Origin: CAIXSC01 sp046349935
GTDB lineage: Bacteria > Planctomycetota > Planctomycetia > Pirellulales > Pirellulaceae
NCBI GenBank assembly: GCA_046349935.1
Contig: JAXMBK010000015.1
Coordinates: forward strand, 62,001 to 126,000
DNA length: 64,000 bases
Direction: 5' to 3'
Under the pieces are notes generated by a model. That model was not told where the DNA came from. It was given only the letters and a program-made list of their open reading frames with translations, and searched no databases. The translations under genes and the position numbers were made by a program. This document shows positions 25,219-33,438 of this stretch, piece after piece; positions within the stretch are counted from its first letter, which is position 1, and each line of letters opens with the position of its first letter.

Positions 25219-28200
25219 ATGCAGCACCGCCACCACGCGAAACTCGGGAACATCCTGGCGGTCCTGAGTTTCGTCAGCGTCACGGTTGCCAGCGTGATGG
25301 TCGTCGCCGACGCCGCTCGGGCCGCCGACGATCCGTCGTCGGAAGAATTCTTCGAGAAGCGTGTGCGCCCCGTACTCGCGGGCGCCTGCTTCCGTTGTCA
25401 CGGCGATCCGAAAGTGAGCGGCGGTTTGCGAGTCGACTCGCGCGACGCGCTGGCCAAAGGCGGCGAAAGCGGACCGGCGCTCGATGCATCGACGCCCGCT
25501 CAAAGCCTTCTACTGCGGGCGATCCGTCGCGAGGACGATGTGTCGGCGATGCCGCCCGACAAACCGTTGTCGGACGCGCAGCGCAAGGACGTGGAAGCCT
25601 GGATCGTCGCCGGCGCCCGTTGGCCTCCGTCGTCTCCGAAGTTTGAGGCGGAACAGCATTGGGCCTTCGCGCCCCTATCGCAGACTCGGCCGCCCGAGGT
25701 GCGCACGATGTCCGCCGTGCGGACGAACGTCGACCGTTTTCTGCTCCAACCTTTGGAGGCCGCAGGACGAACGTTCGCTCCGCCCGCCGACCGCCGAACG
25801 CTGCTGCGTCGCGCCGCCTACGATCTCACCGGGCTGCCGCCGACGTACGCCGAGATTAAGGCGTTTGAAGACGACGCCTCGCCGGATGCATTCGAGAAGG
25901 TGATTGAGCGTCTCCTGGAGTCGCGCGCCTATGGCGAACATTGGGGGCGTCACTGGCTCGACGTCGTCCGCTACGCCGATACGGCGGGGGAGAACAGCGA
26001 TCATCCGCTGCCGCACGCCTGGCGGTATCGCAATTGGGTCATCGACTCGTTCTGGAAAGACCGGCCGTACGATGAGTTCATTCGAGCGCAAATCGCCGGC
26101 GATTTGCTGGCGAAGAAGCTTCCGCCCGAACAGGCCGCGGAACACGTCATCGCCACCGGGTACCTCGCGATCGCACGCCGGTTCGGACACGACATCGACA
26201 AAGACATGCACTTGACGATCGAGGACACCATCGACACGCTGGGCAAGTCGGTCCTCGGTCTGTCGCTGGGCTGCTGCCGGTGCCACGATCACAAGTACGA
26301 TCCCCTTACCGCCCTCGACTATTACGGGCTGTACGGCATTTTCGACAGCACGCGTTACGCGTTCCCGGGTTGCGAGCCGAAACAGCAACCGCGCGACCTC
26401 GTCCCGCTCGTGTTCTCCGCGGAACAGGAGCAACTCGCGAAAGGCATCGACGCTCAAATCGCGGAACTCGATCGACAAATCAAGGAAGCGACCGATCGCC
26501 ACGCTGCCGATGCAAAGCGAGTGCAAGACGCCGCAGCAGCAGCGACGCGCGTCCTCAGCGAAGCCCTTGTGGAGGAAGGGAAGTCGGTCGACTTTAGCGT
26601 TGCCGCCAAGCAGCCGCTCGACGCCGTCGCCGTCCGGCGCGGCGACGTCTTGCAGTTGGTCGTTTCCCCGCGCGGCAATCATGGCGCCGACTCGACGTTG
26701 GTCGAATGGACGATCGCGACGGTCGGCGGCGAGCCGCATCGTTGGCGACTGGCCGATCTCGCCTCCGACCTGCTGGCCGGCAACCCGCACGCAGACGCTT
26801 ACGGCCATGAATCGACGTGGTGCTTCCTCGATGCTCGCGAGGGTCCGCAACTGCTCAGCGAAAGCAGACCGAAGATCGACGGCCGTGAAGAATTGCAAGC
26901 GTGGCATCGCAATGACACGCCGTCGGTGTTCGTCAATCGAGGCGAACAGCCGGTGAAGGTGTGGACCGAACTGCCGCCCAAGAGCTTCTTCGTCCATCCG
27001 GGTCCGAACGGACCGGTCGCCGTCGCCTGGATCAGCCCCGTCGACGCCGTGGTGCGAGTGGAAGGTCGAGTCGCCGATGCGCACCCCGCGTCGCTCGACG
27101 GCGTCTCCTTCTCGCTGCAGAAGATCGAGGCGGTCGACTACGGTGCGCACCTCGCGTCGCTCGGCCAGTCGCGTGCTACGCAGACGGCGCTCGCGGCCCA
27201 GCGAACCGAATTGGCGGCCATGCGGCCCGTCATTCCGGTCGCGTACGCGGTGGCCGAAGGCACGCCCCATGACGCTCGTTTGCATAAGCGGGGCGAGCCC
27301 GCCGACCTGGGCGATCCGGCGCCGCGCAAGTTCCTCGACGTTTTGGGCGGTCAGAAGCTCCAAGCGACCGATCAAAGCGGCCGGCTGGAATTGGCCCAGT
27401 GGCTGACCGGCCCCGACAATCCGCTCACTCCGCGCGTCATCGCGAACCGCGTCTGGCAGTGGCACTTTGGGCGCGGCCTGGTTTCGACTCCCAACGACTT
27501 CGGCGTGCGCGGTGCGCCGCCCACGCATCCCGAGCTGCTCGACTATTTGGCTGGCGAATTAGTACGGTCCGGTTGGAGCTTAAAGCATCTACACCGCGAG
27601 ATCATGCGCAGCGCCGCATACCAGCAAAGTTCGGCGAGTTCTGAGAACTCAGGTCGATACGATTCGTTTCCGCGTCGAAGGTTGACGGCCGAAGAACTGC
27701 GCGACTCGCTGTTGGCAGCCAGCGGCGAACTCGATTTGACGCCGGGGGAAGCGCATCCGTTTCCTCCCGAGTCGACTTGGTCGTTTTCGCAACATGGGCC
27801 GTTCGCGGCCGAGTATGACACGCTGAAACGCAGCGTCTATGTCATGCAAAAGCGCAATCGTCGTACGCGGTACTTCGCCTTATTCGACGGGCCCGACCCC
27901 AACGCGAGTACGCCGGTCCGAGATGTGACAACCGTACCAACTCAGGCATTGTTCTTCTTGAACGATCCGTTCTTGCACGCCCGCGCCGCCCAATACGCGC
28001 AGCGTCTCCTCGCGGAGACGCCGGACGACGAACGCCGAGAAACGGCGGCGTACGAACGGTTGTTTGGTCGACCGCCGACCGACTCGGAACGTCGCGACAT
28101 GCGGCAATTCCGCACCGACTACGTCGCGATGCTGGGCGATCTGCCTGAGTCGGAGCGGGCGCTGGCGGCGTGGGAAGCACTGTCGCGGATTTTGATGGCG

Positions 28201-28227
28201 AGTAACGAGGTGCTGCATGTGGATTAA
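25219..28227 (+). CDS. DUF1549/DUF1553 cytochrome-like protein with shared beta-rich insert
   Basis: About 1002 residues. An in-frame TTG at 25210, immediately after the preceding stop and 5 bp after GAGG, is an equally possible start. Order of parts: signal (NILAVLSFVSVTVASVMVV); PSCyt1 heme domain with CFRCHG (residue 57); DUF1549 with YDLTGLPPTYAEIKAFEDDA and the second heme motif GCCRCHDHKYDP (near 352); a short coiled coil; a beta-rich insert at about 455-635; DUF1553 (RVIANRVWQWHFGRGLVSTP, HPELLDYLAGEL, TVPTQALFFLND). The insert matches part of the DUF1592 protein three genes upstream, but with its halves in reverse order. The end overlaps the DUF1501 gene by 11 bp. Confidence 0.92.
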   Translation: MQHRHHAKLGNILAVLSFVSVTVASVMVVADAARAADDPSSEEFFEKRVRPVLAGACFRCHGDPKVSGGLRVDSRDALAKGGESGPALDASTPAQSLLLRAIRREDDVSAMPPDKPLSDAQRKDVEAWIVAGARWPPSSPKFEAEQHWAFAPLSQTRPPEVRTMSAVRTNVDRFLLQPLEAAGRTFAPPADRRTLLRRAAYDLTGLPPTYAEIKAFEDDASPDAFEKVIERLLESRAYGEHWGRHWLDVVRYADTAGENSDHPLPHAWRYRNWVIDSFWKDRPYDEFIRAQIAGDLLAKKLPPEQAAEHVIATGYLAIARRFGHDIDKDMHLTIEDTIDTLGKSVLGLSLGCCRCHDHKYDPLTALDYYGLYGIFDSTRYAFPGCEPKQQPRDLVPLVFSAEQEQLAKGIDAQIAELDRQIKEATDRHAADAKRVQDAAAAATRVLSEALVEEGKSVDFSVAAKQPLDAVAVRRGDVLQLVVSPRGNHGADSTLVEWTIATVGGEPHRWRLADLASDLLAGNPHADAYGHESTWCFLDAREGPQLLSESRPKIDGREELQAWHRNDTPSVFVNRGEQPVKVWTELPPKSFFVHPGPNGPVAVAWISPVDAVVRVEGRVADAHPASLDGVSFSLQKIEAVDYGAHLASLGQSRATQTALAAQRTELAAMRPVIPVAYAVAEGTPHDARLHKRGEPADLGDPAPRKFLDVLGGQKLQATDQSGRLELAQWLTGPDNPLTPRVIANRVWQWHFGRGLVSTPNDFGVRGAPPTHPELLDYLAGELVRSGWSLKHLHREIMRSAAYQQSSASSENSGRYDSFPRRRLTAEELRDSLLAASGELDLTPGEAHPFPPESTWSFSQHGPFAAEYDTLKRSVYVMQKRNRRTRYFALFDGPDPNASTPVRDVTTVPTQALFFLNDPFLHARAAQYAQRLLAETPDDERRETAAYERLFGRPPTDSERRDMRQFRTDYVAMLGDLPESERALAAWEALSRILMASNEVLHVD

Positions 28228-29650
28228 TTCTGTCGCTCCCACTCCGACCGATCGCCGCCAAGTCTTGCGATCGTTCGTCGCGGGTTCGCTGTTGATGCCG
28301 GGCATCGTCCAATCGCTGCTCGCAGACGAATCTTCCGCCGCCAAGAACAGCGCGAACGCAGACCCGCTGGCCCCGCGACCGTCGCACTTTCCGGCGAAGG
28401 CGAAGCACGTCATTTTCTTGTTCATGACGGGCGGCGTCTCGCATGTCGACACGTTCGACCCGAAGCCCAGACTGACCGCCGATGTCGGCAAAGAAGTGAA
28501 GCTCGACCACCCCGAAATCCGCAATCGGCCGGGTTACGAGCGGATTTTCTTGAAGAAGCCGCAGTGGGAGTTTCAAAAGCACGGCGAGTGCGGGACGGAG
28601 GTCAGCAGCCTGTTTCCGCATGTGGCCGAGTGCGTCGACGACTTGGCGGTGATTCGTTCGATGCACACCGATCACTCAAATCATTACAACGCGACGCTCG
28701 GCATGCACACCGGATCGTTCGCCTTTGCGCGCCCGAGCATCGGGTCGTGGGTGAGCTACGGGTTGGGAACCGAAAATCGCAATCTGCCGTCGTTCGTCAC
28801 GATCGCGCCCGCTCAAACCTACGCGGGCTCGCAGGTCTACGCCAGCGACTTCCTCCCCGGTGCACATCAAGGAACGCTCGTCGTCCCCGGACCGGAGCCG
28901 GTGGCGAACATCGCGCCGCGAGTGCCGCGCACTCGGCAAGAAATGGAACTCGCCGCGATCCATAAACTCAACCAACAACACCTTGCGTCTCGGTCTCAAG
29001 ACCCGCTGCTCGCCGCCCGCATTCGCTCGTTCGAGACGGCGTTCGGGATGCAGATGGAGGTGCCGGACGCATTCGATTTGTCGAAAGAGCCGCAGCATAC
29101 GCTCGATCTGTACGGCCTGCCGCGCGGCAGTACGCAAGGCTTCGGCTGGCAGTGCCTGGTCGCTCGGCGACTGATCGAGCGCGGCGTGCGATTCGTGGAA
29201 CTGATCGACACCGGCTCGTCGGGAAATTGGGATTCGCACGGCGACATGATGGATCACGCTCGCTTGGCGAAGAACGTCGACCAACCAATCGCAGGTCTGC
29301 TGAAAGACCTCAAGGCCCGCGGCCTGCTCGATGAAACGCTCCTCGTCTGGACGACCGAATTCGGCCGCACGCCGTTCAATAACACGGCCGATGCGAAGGG
29401 ACGCGAGCACCACAACTGGGCGTTCACGTCGTGGCTCGCCGGCGCCGGCGTCAAACCGGGCATCACTTACGGCGAAACCGACGAATACGGAGTGCGCGTC
29501 GCCGTGGACGGCGTTCACGTTCACGACTTCCACGCCACCATCTTGCATCTGATGGGGCTGGACCACCTGAAGCTGACCTATCGCCATAGCGGCCGCGACT
29601 ACCGACTGACCGACGTCGCCGGGAAAGTGGTCAAGGGAGTGTTGGCGTAG
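28217..29650 (+). CDS. DUF1501 protein, Tat-exported
   Basis: This 477-residue protein has a twin-arginine-like start (TDRRQVLRSFVAGSLLMPG). Its ATG lies inside the end of the cytochrome gene, in another frame. Motifs are MTGGVSHVDTFDPKPRL, PSIGSWVSYGLGTENRNLPS, SGNWDSHGDMMDH, TTEFGRTPFNN, VHVHDFHATILHLMGLDHL and GRDYRLTDVAGKVV. It closes the regulator-led operon. A dispersed palindromic repeat follows 25 bp after its stop, between this gene and the convergent GMC oxidoreductase gene. Confidence 0.93.
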   Translation: MWINSVAPTPTDRRQVLRSFVAGSLLMPGIVQSLLADESSAAKNSANADPLAPRPSHFPAKAKHVIFLFMTGGVSHVDTFDPKPRLTADVGKEVKLDHPEIRNRPGYERIFLKKPQWEFQKHGECGTEVSSLFPHVAECVDDLAVIRSMHTDHSNHYNATLGMHTGSFAFARPSIGSWVSYGLGTENRNLPSFVTIAPAQTYAGSQVYASDFLPGAHQGTLVVPGPEPVANIAPRVPRTRQEMELAAIHKLNQQHLASRSQDPLLAARIRSFETAFGMQMEVPDAFDLSKEPQHTLDLYGLPRGSTQGFGWQCLVARRLIERGVRFVELIDTGSSGNWDSHGDMMDHARLAKNVDQPIAGLLKDLKARGLLDETLLVWTTEFGRTPFNNTADAKGREHHNWAFTSWLAGAGVKPGITYGETDEYGVRVAVDGVHVHDFHATILHLMGLDHLKLTYRHSGRDYRLTDVAGKVVKGVLA

Positions 29651-29674
29651 AGGAGGGTTTGCGGCGATTTTTTT

Positions 29675-29699
29675 CACAGGCTGGAAGCCTGTGCTACGG
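29675..29699. repeat. Dispersed palindromic repeat copy between convergent genes
   Basis: CACAGGCTGGAAGCCTGTG with the CTACGG flank. CTA at 29694-29696 is the stop codon (TAG) of the minus-strand GMC gene. Seven T residues lie upstream of the palindrome on the plus strand. That is on the wrong side for a classical plus-strand terminator, but a hairpin between convergent genes could still act as a two-way RNA end. Confidence 0.9.
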
Positions 29700-31382
29700 G
29701 GCGGCGGCTAGGTGGTTGGCGAGCCGCAGGGACAGTGCGACGAGGGTGCGGACGGGGTTGGCGGCCGAACTGAACGGCATGACCGACATGTCGCAGACGT
29801 ACAGGTTGTCGAGGCCCACGACGCGCAGGTCTTCGTCGACGACGGAAGCCGATTCAAAGGGAGCGTCATAGCGATTGCGGTAGGGCATCCGCAACGTGCC
29901 GGCCGCGTGATGCACGGTCCCCCAACCGAATCCCTTGCCTCCCTGGCCATACCAAATCTCGTTCTCCGGCCGAGACTCGCGGCCATTCAACTCGAACTGC
30001 GAGAAGATCGAATAGGTCACTTCGTTCATCACCGCGAAGATCTCCTCGAAACTCTTGTTCCACCCGGCCAGTCGCGGGAAACGACTCCCCGCCAGGTGGT
30101 TCAACCAACTGAGGTTACGAAAGCGGATCTCGGGCACGTAGCCGAACGGCGGCGCCGGCTGTACTTCGTTCTCGTCGTCAAGACAGTTGCCAAAGCTGAA
30201 TTTGATGTCGATCCGCGACGCACCGCCGTCATTCGACGGCGAACGCGGTTCGCTCGGGTCATTCTCGCGCAAATGCCAATACTCGTGGTTGATGTTCATC
30301 TCGACATTGAACGGAAAGCGAATCTGATTGTTCGCGTCGCGATGTCCCTTGGAATAGAAGACGATCTTGGCGTGATCATCGCGCGAAATGGGAATCTCGC
30401 CCATGTGCGTCGCAAACGTATTCAGCTCGTTGCTCGTCGGGTGGTCCGTCAAGCCGCGTCCCATGAGGTTCTTCACCGATTCGGGAAGCCAAGGATAGAC
30501 GCTTGAGCGCCGCAGCAGTTTTGGACTCTCGATCGACCCCGCCGACAACACGACCTTGCGCGCTCGAAACACGCGCGACTGGCCGTCGAGCGTGTTGCGC
30601 ACGACCAGTTCAAAGTGATCGCCGTGGTTCTGCAGATCTTCGACGAAGTGGTTGAGCACCACTTGCAGGCCCGCGTGATCGCCGTGACTGACGCCCGGCG
30701 TCAGCCCCAATTGATTGATCAGCAACTCGGCCGTGTTAAACACCCCCGTGGGCTCGGTAAAGAAACGATCCTTCGGCGTGCCGTCGGAATTCAAATACGG
30801 TTGATGCAATGCGCGCGGCGTCTCGCGAATCACAAAATGCTGCGCCAGCGGGCTGCTGTTGAAGCGGCCGACAATCGCCCGAGCCGTCGCTCCCAACGAA
30901 CGCGATTCGTTCATCATCTCCCCCGCCGCGTGCAACATCCCGTTCGCCAACTCCGAGCGAACTCGATTGGGGAAGAACTCAAGCTCCCAGGGCTGGATCG
31001 TGGGAATGAGCCCCGACCAGAAGACCGAACGCCCGCCGAAGTTAATCTGCGGTTTCTCGCCGATGAAGCGTTCTTGATTCGAGTCGCCGGCTTGCCAAAA
31101 CGTGTCGCAGCCAAAGTGCTTGGCGAGGCTCGCATTTGGGAACCGGCACATGTTGTACACATGAGTCGGATAGAGGAACGAACCGGCCTCGATCACGAGG
31201 ATGCGCTGTCGAGCGCCGATCTTTTCCGCGAGCGAATCGGCGAGGACTCCGCCTCCCATCCCCGATCCGACGACGATGACGTCGAAGTCATTGCGCGGCC
31301 CGATGTACTTCAGAAACAGGCGTTCTTGCGCCTTCGTCGACTCGGAAACCAAATTGCCGTACGTGTTGGCGGTAAAAGTCAT
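29694..31382 (-). CDS. GMC family FAD-dependent oxidoreductase
   Basis: This 562-residue flavoenzyme starts at ATG 31382 behind AGGGGGAA. Sequence further upstream is Pro/Ser-rich and unlikely to be coding. The FAD dinucleotide fold is VIVVGSGMGGGVLADSLAE (glycines at 39-44). Later come INFGGRSVFWSG, KVVLSAGSIESPKLL, the catalytic His region GTVHHAAGTLRMP, and the closing AANPVRTLVALSLRLANHL motif of GMC enzymes. The alcohol or sugar substrate is unknown. No signal peptide is apparent. The last residues are Ala-Ala-Ala-Pro and the TAG stop belongs to a dispersed repeat, but the family C-terminus looks intact. Confidence 0.92.
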   Translation of the reverse strand: MTFTANTYGNLVSESTKAQERLFLKYIGPRNDFDVIVVGSGMGGGVLADSLAEKIGARQRILVIEAGSFLYPTHVYNMCRFPNASLAKHFGCDTFWQAGDSNQERFIGEKPQINFGGRSVFWSGLIPTIQPWELEFFPNRVRSELANGMLHAAGEMMNESRSLGATARAIVGRFNSSPLAQHFVIRETPRALHQPYLNSDGTPKDRFFTEPTGVFNTAELLINQLGLTPGVSHGDHAGLQVVLNHFVEDLQNHGDHFELVVRNTLDGQSRVFRARKVVLSAGSIESPKLLRRSSVYPWLPESVKNLMGRGLTDHPTSNELNTFATHMGEIPISRDDHAKIVFYSKGHRDANNQIRFPFNVEMNINHEYWHLRENDPSEPRSPSNDGGASRIDIKFSFGNCLDDENEVQPAPPFGYVPEIRFRNLSWLNHLAGSRFPRLAGWNKSFEEIFAVMNEVTYSIFSQFELNGRESRPENEIWYGQGGKGFGWGTVHHAAGTLRMPYRNRYDAPFESASVVDEDLRVVGLDNLYVCDMSVMPFSSAANPVRTLVALSLRLANHLAAAP

Positions 31383-31696
31383 CGCGTTCCCCCTGTGACG
31401 ATCAAGGTCCGATCCCAACGCTCGCAGCACATCAGGGGAGCCGCCCGCTCCGAGAGCCAGAATAGACTCCCCGTTGGGAGGATGCAAGCGAAGAGGCGGG
31501 GGCGGGCTGGAGAGAGGGAGGGGAGAGAGAAGGTGGCGGGAGCGATAAAAGCTCGTTTGAATTCGGAGTGTTTGGCGCCTCGGACCTACTGTCGTTTGTG
31601 GCGCCACGACACGCGCGGATGGTGCTCCCTTCTCCCCTCCGCGGGGAGAAGGGTCGGGGATGAGGGGGCGTGGGGGTCACAGGCTGGAAGCCTGTG
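31383..31696. other. Intergenic region, purine-rich, with hairpin and dispersed repeat
   Basis: No gene is seen in these 314 bp. They separate two minus-strand genes, the GMC gene downstream and the DUF1501 gene upstream. The stretch around 31490-31545 is a G/A-rich run. A strong hairpin and a dispersed repeat follow. Confidence 0.6.
31627..31653. repeat. Perfect 11-bp stem hairpin
   Basis: CCCTTCTCCCC (31627-31637) pairs perfectly with GGGGAGAAGGG (31643-31653) around a 5-base loop. The following GATGAGGGGGCG resembles flanks of a widespread bacterial intergenic repeat. It may act as an RNA stem at the end of the minus-strand DUF1501 transcript. Confidence 0.7.
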
Positions 31697-31701
31697 CTAC
31701 G
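31678..31701. repeat. Dispersed palindromic repeat copy at a gene end
   Basis: CACAGGCTGGAAGCCTGTG plus CTACG. CTA at 31697-31699 is the TAG stop of the minus-strand DUF1501 gene, so the repeat abuts the coding sequence exactly. Confidence 0.9.
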
Positions 31702-33103
31702 AGAGTAGTTCGTTAATGGGGGTGCCTTCGCAGAGGCGGTGGGGGCGGCCTTCTTGGTCAAAGACTTGGCGCGAGGCGTCCAGGCCGCAGGCGGCGCAGA
31801 TGGTCGCCAGGTAATCGCCGGGAGTAACCGGGTTGTCGCGCACATAGGCGGCGTCGCGGTCGCTCGCGCCGTAGACCGTGCCGCCGCGAATGCCGCCGCC
31901 GGCCAATACGGCTGAATAGCAGAACGGCCAGTGATCGCGTCCTTGATTGCCATTGATCTTCGGCGTCCGACCAAACTCGCCGGCGCAGGCCACGATCGTC
32001 TCGTCGAGCAGCCCGCGCTGCGCGAGGTCTTCTAAGAGCGCCGAGAACGCTTGATCGAACGCTGGCAAGCAATACGCCGCCTTCAACATCCCATAGCCGG
32101 TCTGACCGTGTTCGAGATCGCCCAGTCCGCCGTGCGCGTCCCACACGTTATAAACTTTCGCCGCCGGTGTGATGAACATCCAATTGACGTTCACCAACCG
32201 AATCCCCGCCTCGACCAACCGACGCGCGGTAAGGAAGCTCTCGCCGTATTCATTGCGGCCGTATCGATCACGCGTCGCCGACGATTCACGTTCCAAATCC
32301 AACGCCTCTTTAACCGTCGCGGCCTGCAGCAAGCGGTACGCGGTGTCGTACGCGGCGCCCAGCGCCCGCACGTCTCCCGATTGCTGGAACGCTCGGTCTT
32401 GAGCCTCCAGCAACGCGCGCAGCCCATGACGGGCTTGAAGTCGTGCGAGCGACATGTCGGCGGGCAGGTTGAGCGGGATGGCGGGTGGATCTTTGCGCGG
32501 GCCCGTCTCCACGTGATTGAACACCGTCCCCAACTCGACCGGATCATGCGCCGCACCGAGGAAGCCAGCGTGAGTCCCCGCGTAGAACACCCCGTCGTGC
32601 GCCACGGCGCGCGGTATCGTGAAGCTCGCCGGCAACTGCTCCGACTTCCGCCCCAGATAGGAAAACATGGCGCCGAGCGACGGGTAGTCGGAACGTTTGC
32701 GCGCGTTGCCGGGGAACGTGCGCGGCGGCGACATGGCCCGTCCCGTCAGCGCGTGGAACACGGAGACGCCATGGTCGGTCGCGGTGTGCGTCAGCGAACG
32801 GACGATCGCCAGCTTGTCGGCCTGTCGCGCGATTTGCGGCATCTGGTCACTGAGCTGAATTCCGGGCGCGGAGGTGGCGATGGGACGAAACGGACTGCGA
32901 ATCCCCTCGGGCGCCTCGGGCTTCAGATCCCACATGTCCTGTTGAGGTTGTCCGCCCCACATGAACAAGAAGATGCACGACTTGGCCGTCCGCCTTTTCG
33001 CGACCGCCCCCGCGTGCGTTTGCTCCGCCGCCAACAATCCCGGCAACGTCAGCGCCCCGCAAGCCGCCGTCCCCAATCCCAACATGGCGTCGCGTCGATG
33101 CAT
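31697..33103 (-). CDS. DUF1501 protein, Tat-exported, without an adjacent cytochrome
   Basis: This 468-residue protein starts at ATG 33103. Twin-arginine-type start is HRRDAMLGLGTAACG. Motifs are LFMWGGQPQQDMWDLKPEAP, PSLGAMFSYLGRKSEQLPAS, NVWDAHGGLGDLEHG, AGEFGRTPKINGNQGRDHWP and the VYGASDRDAAY tail, placing it with the subgroup of the gene at 4091. In the first box GGPS is replaced by GGQP and DTFD by DMWD. No DUF1549/1553 gene is adjacent, which is unusual in this window. Its stop codon is in a dispersed repeat and another repeat copy lies just upstream of its start. Confidence 0.9.
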   Translation of the reverse strand: MHRRDAMLGLGTAACGALTLPGLLAAEQTHAGAVAKRRTAKSCIFLFMWGGQPQQDMWDLKPEAPEGIRSPFRPIATSAPGIQLSDQMPQIARQADKLAIVRSLTHTATDHGVSVFHALTGRAMSPPRTFPGNARKRSDYPSLGAMFSYLGRKSEQLPASFTIPRAVAHDGVFYAGTHAGFLGAAHDPVELGTVFNHVETGPRKDPPAIPLNLPADMSLARLQARHGLRALLEAQDRAFQQSGDVRALGAAYDTAYRLLQAATVKEALDLERESSATRDRYGRNEYGESFLTARRLVEAGIRLVNVNWMFITPAAKVYNVWDAHGGLGDLEHGQTGYGMLKAAYCLPAFDQAFSALLEDLAQRGLLDETIVACAGEFGRTPKINGNQGRDHWPFCYSAVLAGGGIRGGTVYGASDRDAAYVRDNPVTPGDYLATICAACGLDASRQVFDQEGRPHRLCEGTPINELLS

Positions 33104-33110
33104 GTGCCCC

Positions 33111-33137
33111 CCGTAGGACAGGCATCCAGCCTGTCTC
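33111..33137. repeat. Dispersed palindromic repeat copy (one-base variant)
   Basis: CCGTAGGACAGGCATCCAGC followed by CTGTCTC. The loop carries CATCC instead of CTTCC. It lies 8 bp upstream of the DUF1501 start at 33103, so the mRNA leader of that gene includes part of the repeat. Confidence 0.85.
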
Positions 33138-33308
33138 CCGCCCTCAACCCCTCAAACTCCTCAAACGCCCCACAAGCCCCCACCCCGCCAGGCGCGGCTG
33201 CCTGACCAGTCTACACGGTCGCGACTCCCGTCCGCCACTCTTGGAATGAATCAGGGGCGGGGCGAAACGGGGGAGGGAGGGGAAATGTGTGTAAGCGTGT
33301 GTGTGTTT

Positions 33309-33324
33309 GGGGGGGGGGGGGGGG
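33309..33324 (+). repeat. Homopolymeric G16 tract after a GT-rich run
   Basis: Sixteen consecutive G residues follow a GTGTGTGTTT run. The tract lies 115 bp upstream of the TAXI-protein start codon, inside its probable promoter or leader. Long G homopolymers change length easily by slippage, and the length read here may also reflect sequencing error. Confidence 0.9.
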
Positions 33325-33336
33325 ACGGAGGTGCAT

Positions 33337-33361
33337 CACAGGCTGGAAGCCTGTGCTACGG
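33337..33361. repeat. Dispersed palindromic repeat copy
   Basis: CACAGGCTGGAAGCCTGTG plus CTACGG, 12 bp after the G16 tract and 77 bp before the TAXI-protein start. Opposite in orientation to the copy at 33111. Confidence 0.9.
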
Positions 33362-33438
33362 ACGGGTTGGGATCGACAGGGACCGTCGATGCGGTTTATG
33401 ATCCGCGCCGACAAGGGTTTAACGCCAAGGAGGGCGTG

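Larger units (their letters stand above)
33104..33438. other. Intergenic region with two dispersed repeats and a poly-G tract
   Basis: No gene is seen in these 335 bp between the divergent DUF1501 and TAXI-protein genes. The region holds two dispersed repeat copies in opposite orientation, a C/A-rich stretch (33139-33190), a GT-rich run and a 16-G homopolymer. The TAXI gene's ribosome binding site (AAGGAGGG) is at its right end. Confidence 0.65.

Noticed and set aside
25675..27528. A 617-codon open frame on the minus strand
   Set aside because: It is fully antisense to the DUF1549/1553 cytochrome gene, which has two heme motifs and family domains. The antisense product is Arg/Gln/Val-rich with no domain, as expected for shadows in GC-rich DNA.
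29675..29699. Rho-independent terminator
   Set aside because: The stem is good, but the seven T residues precede it on the plus strand and become A on the minus strand, so neither transcript gets a U-tract after the hairpin.
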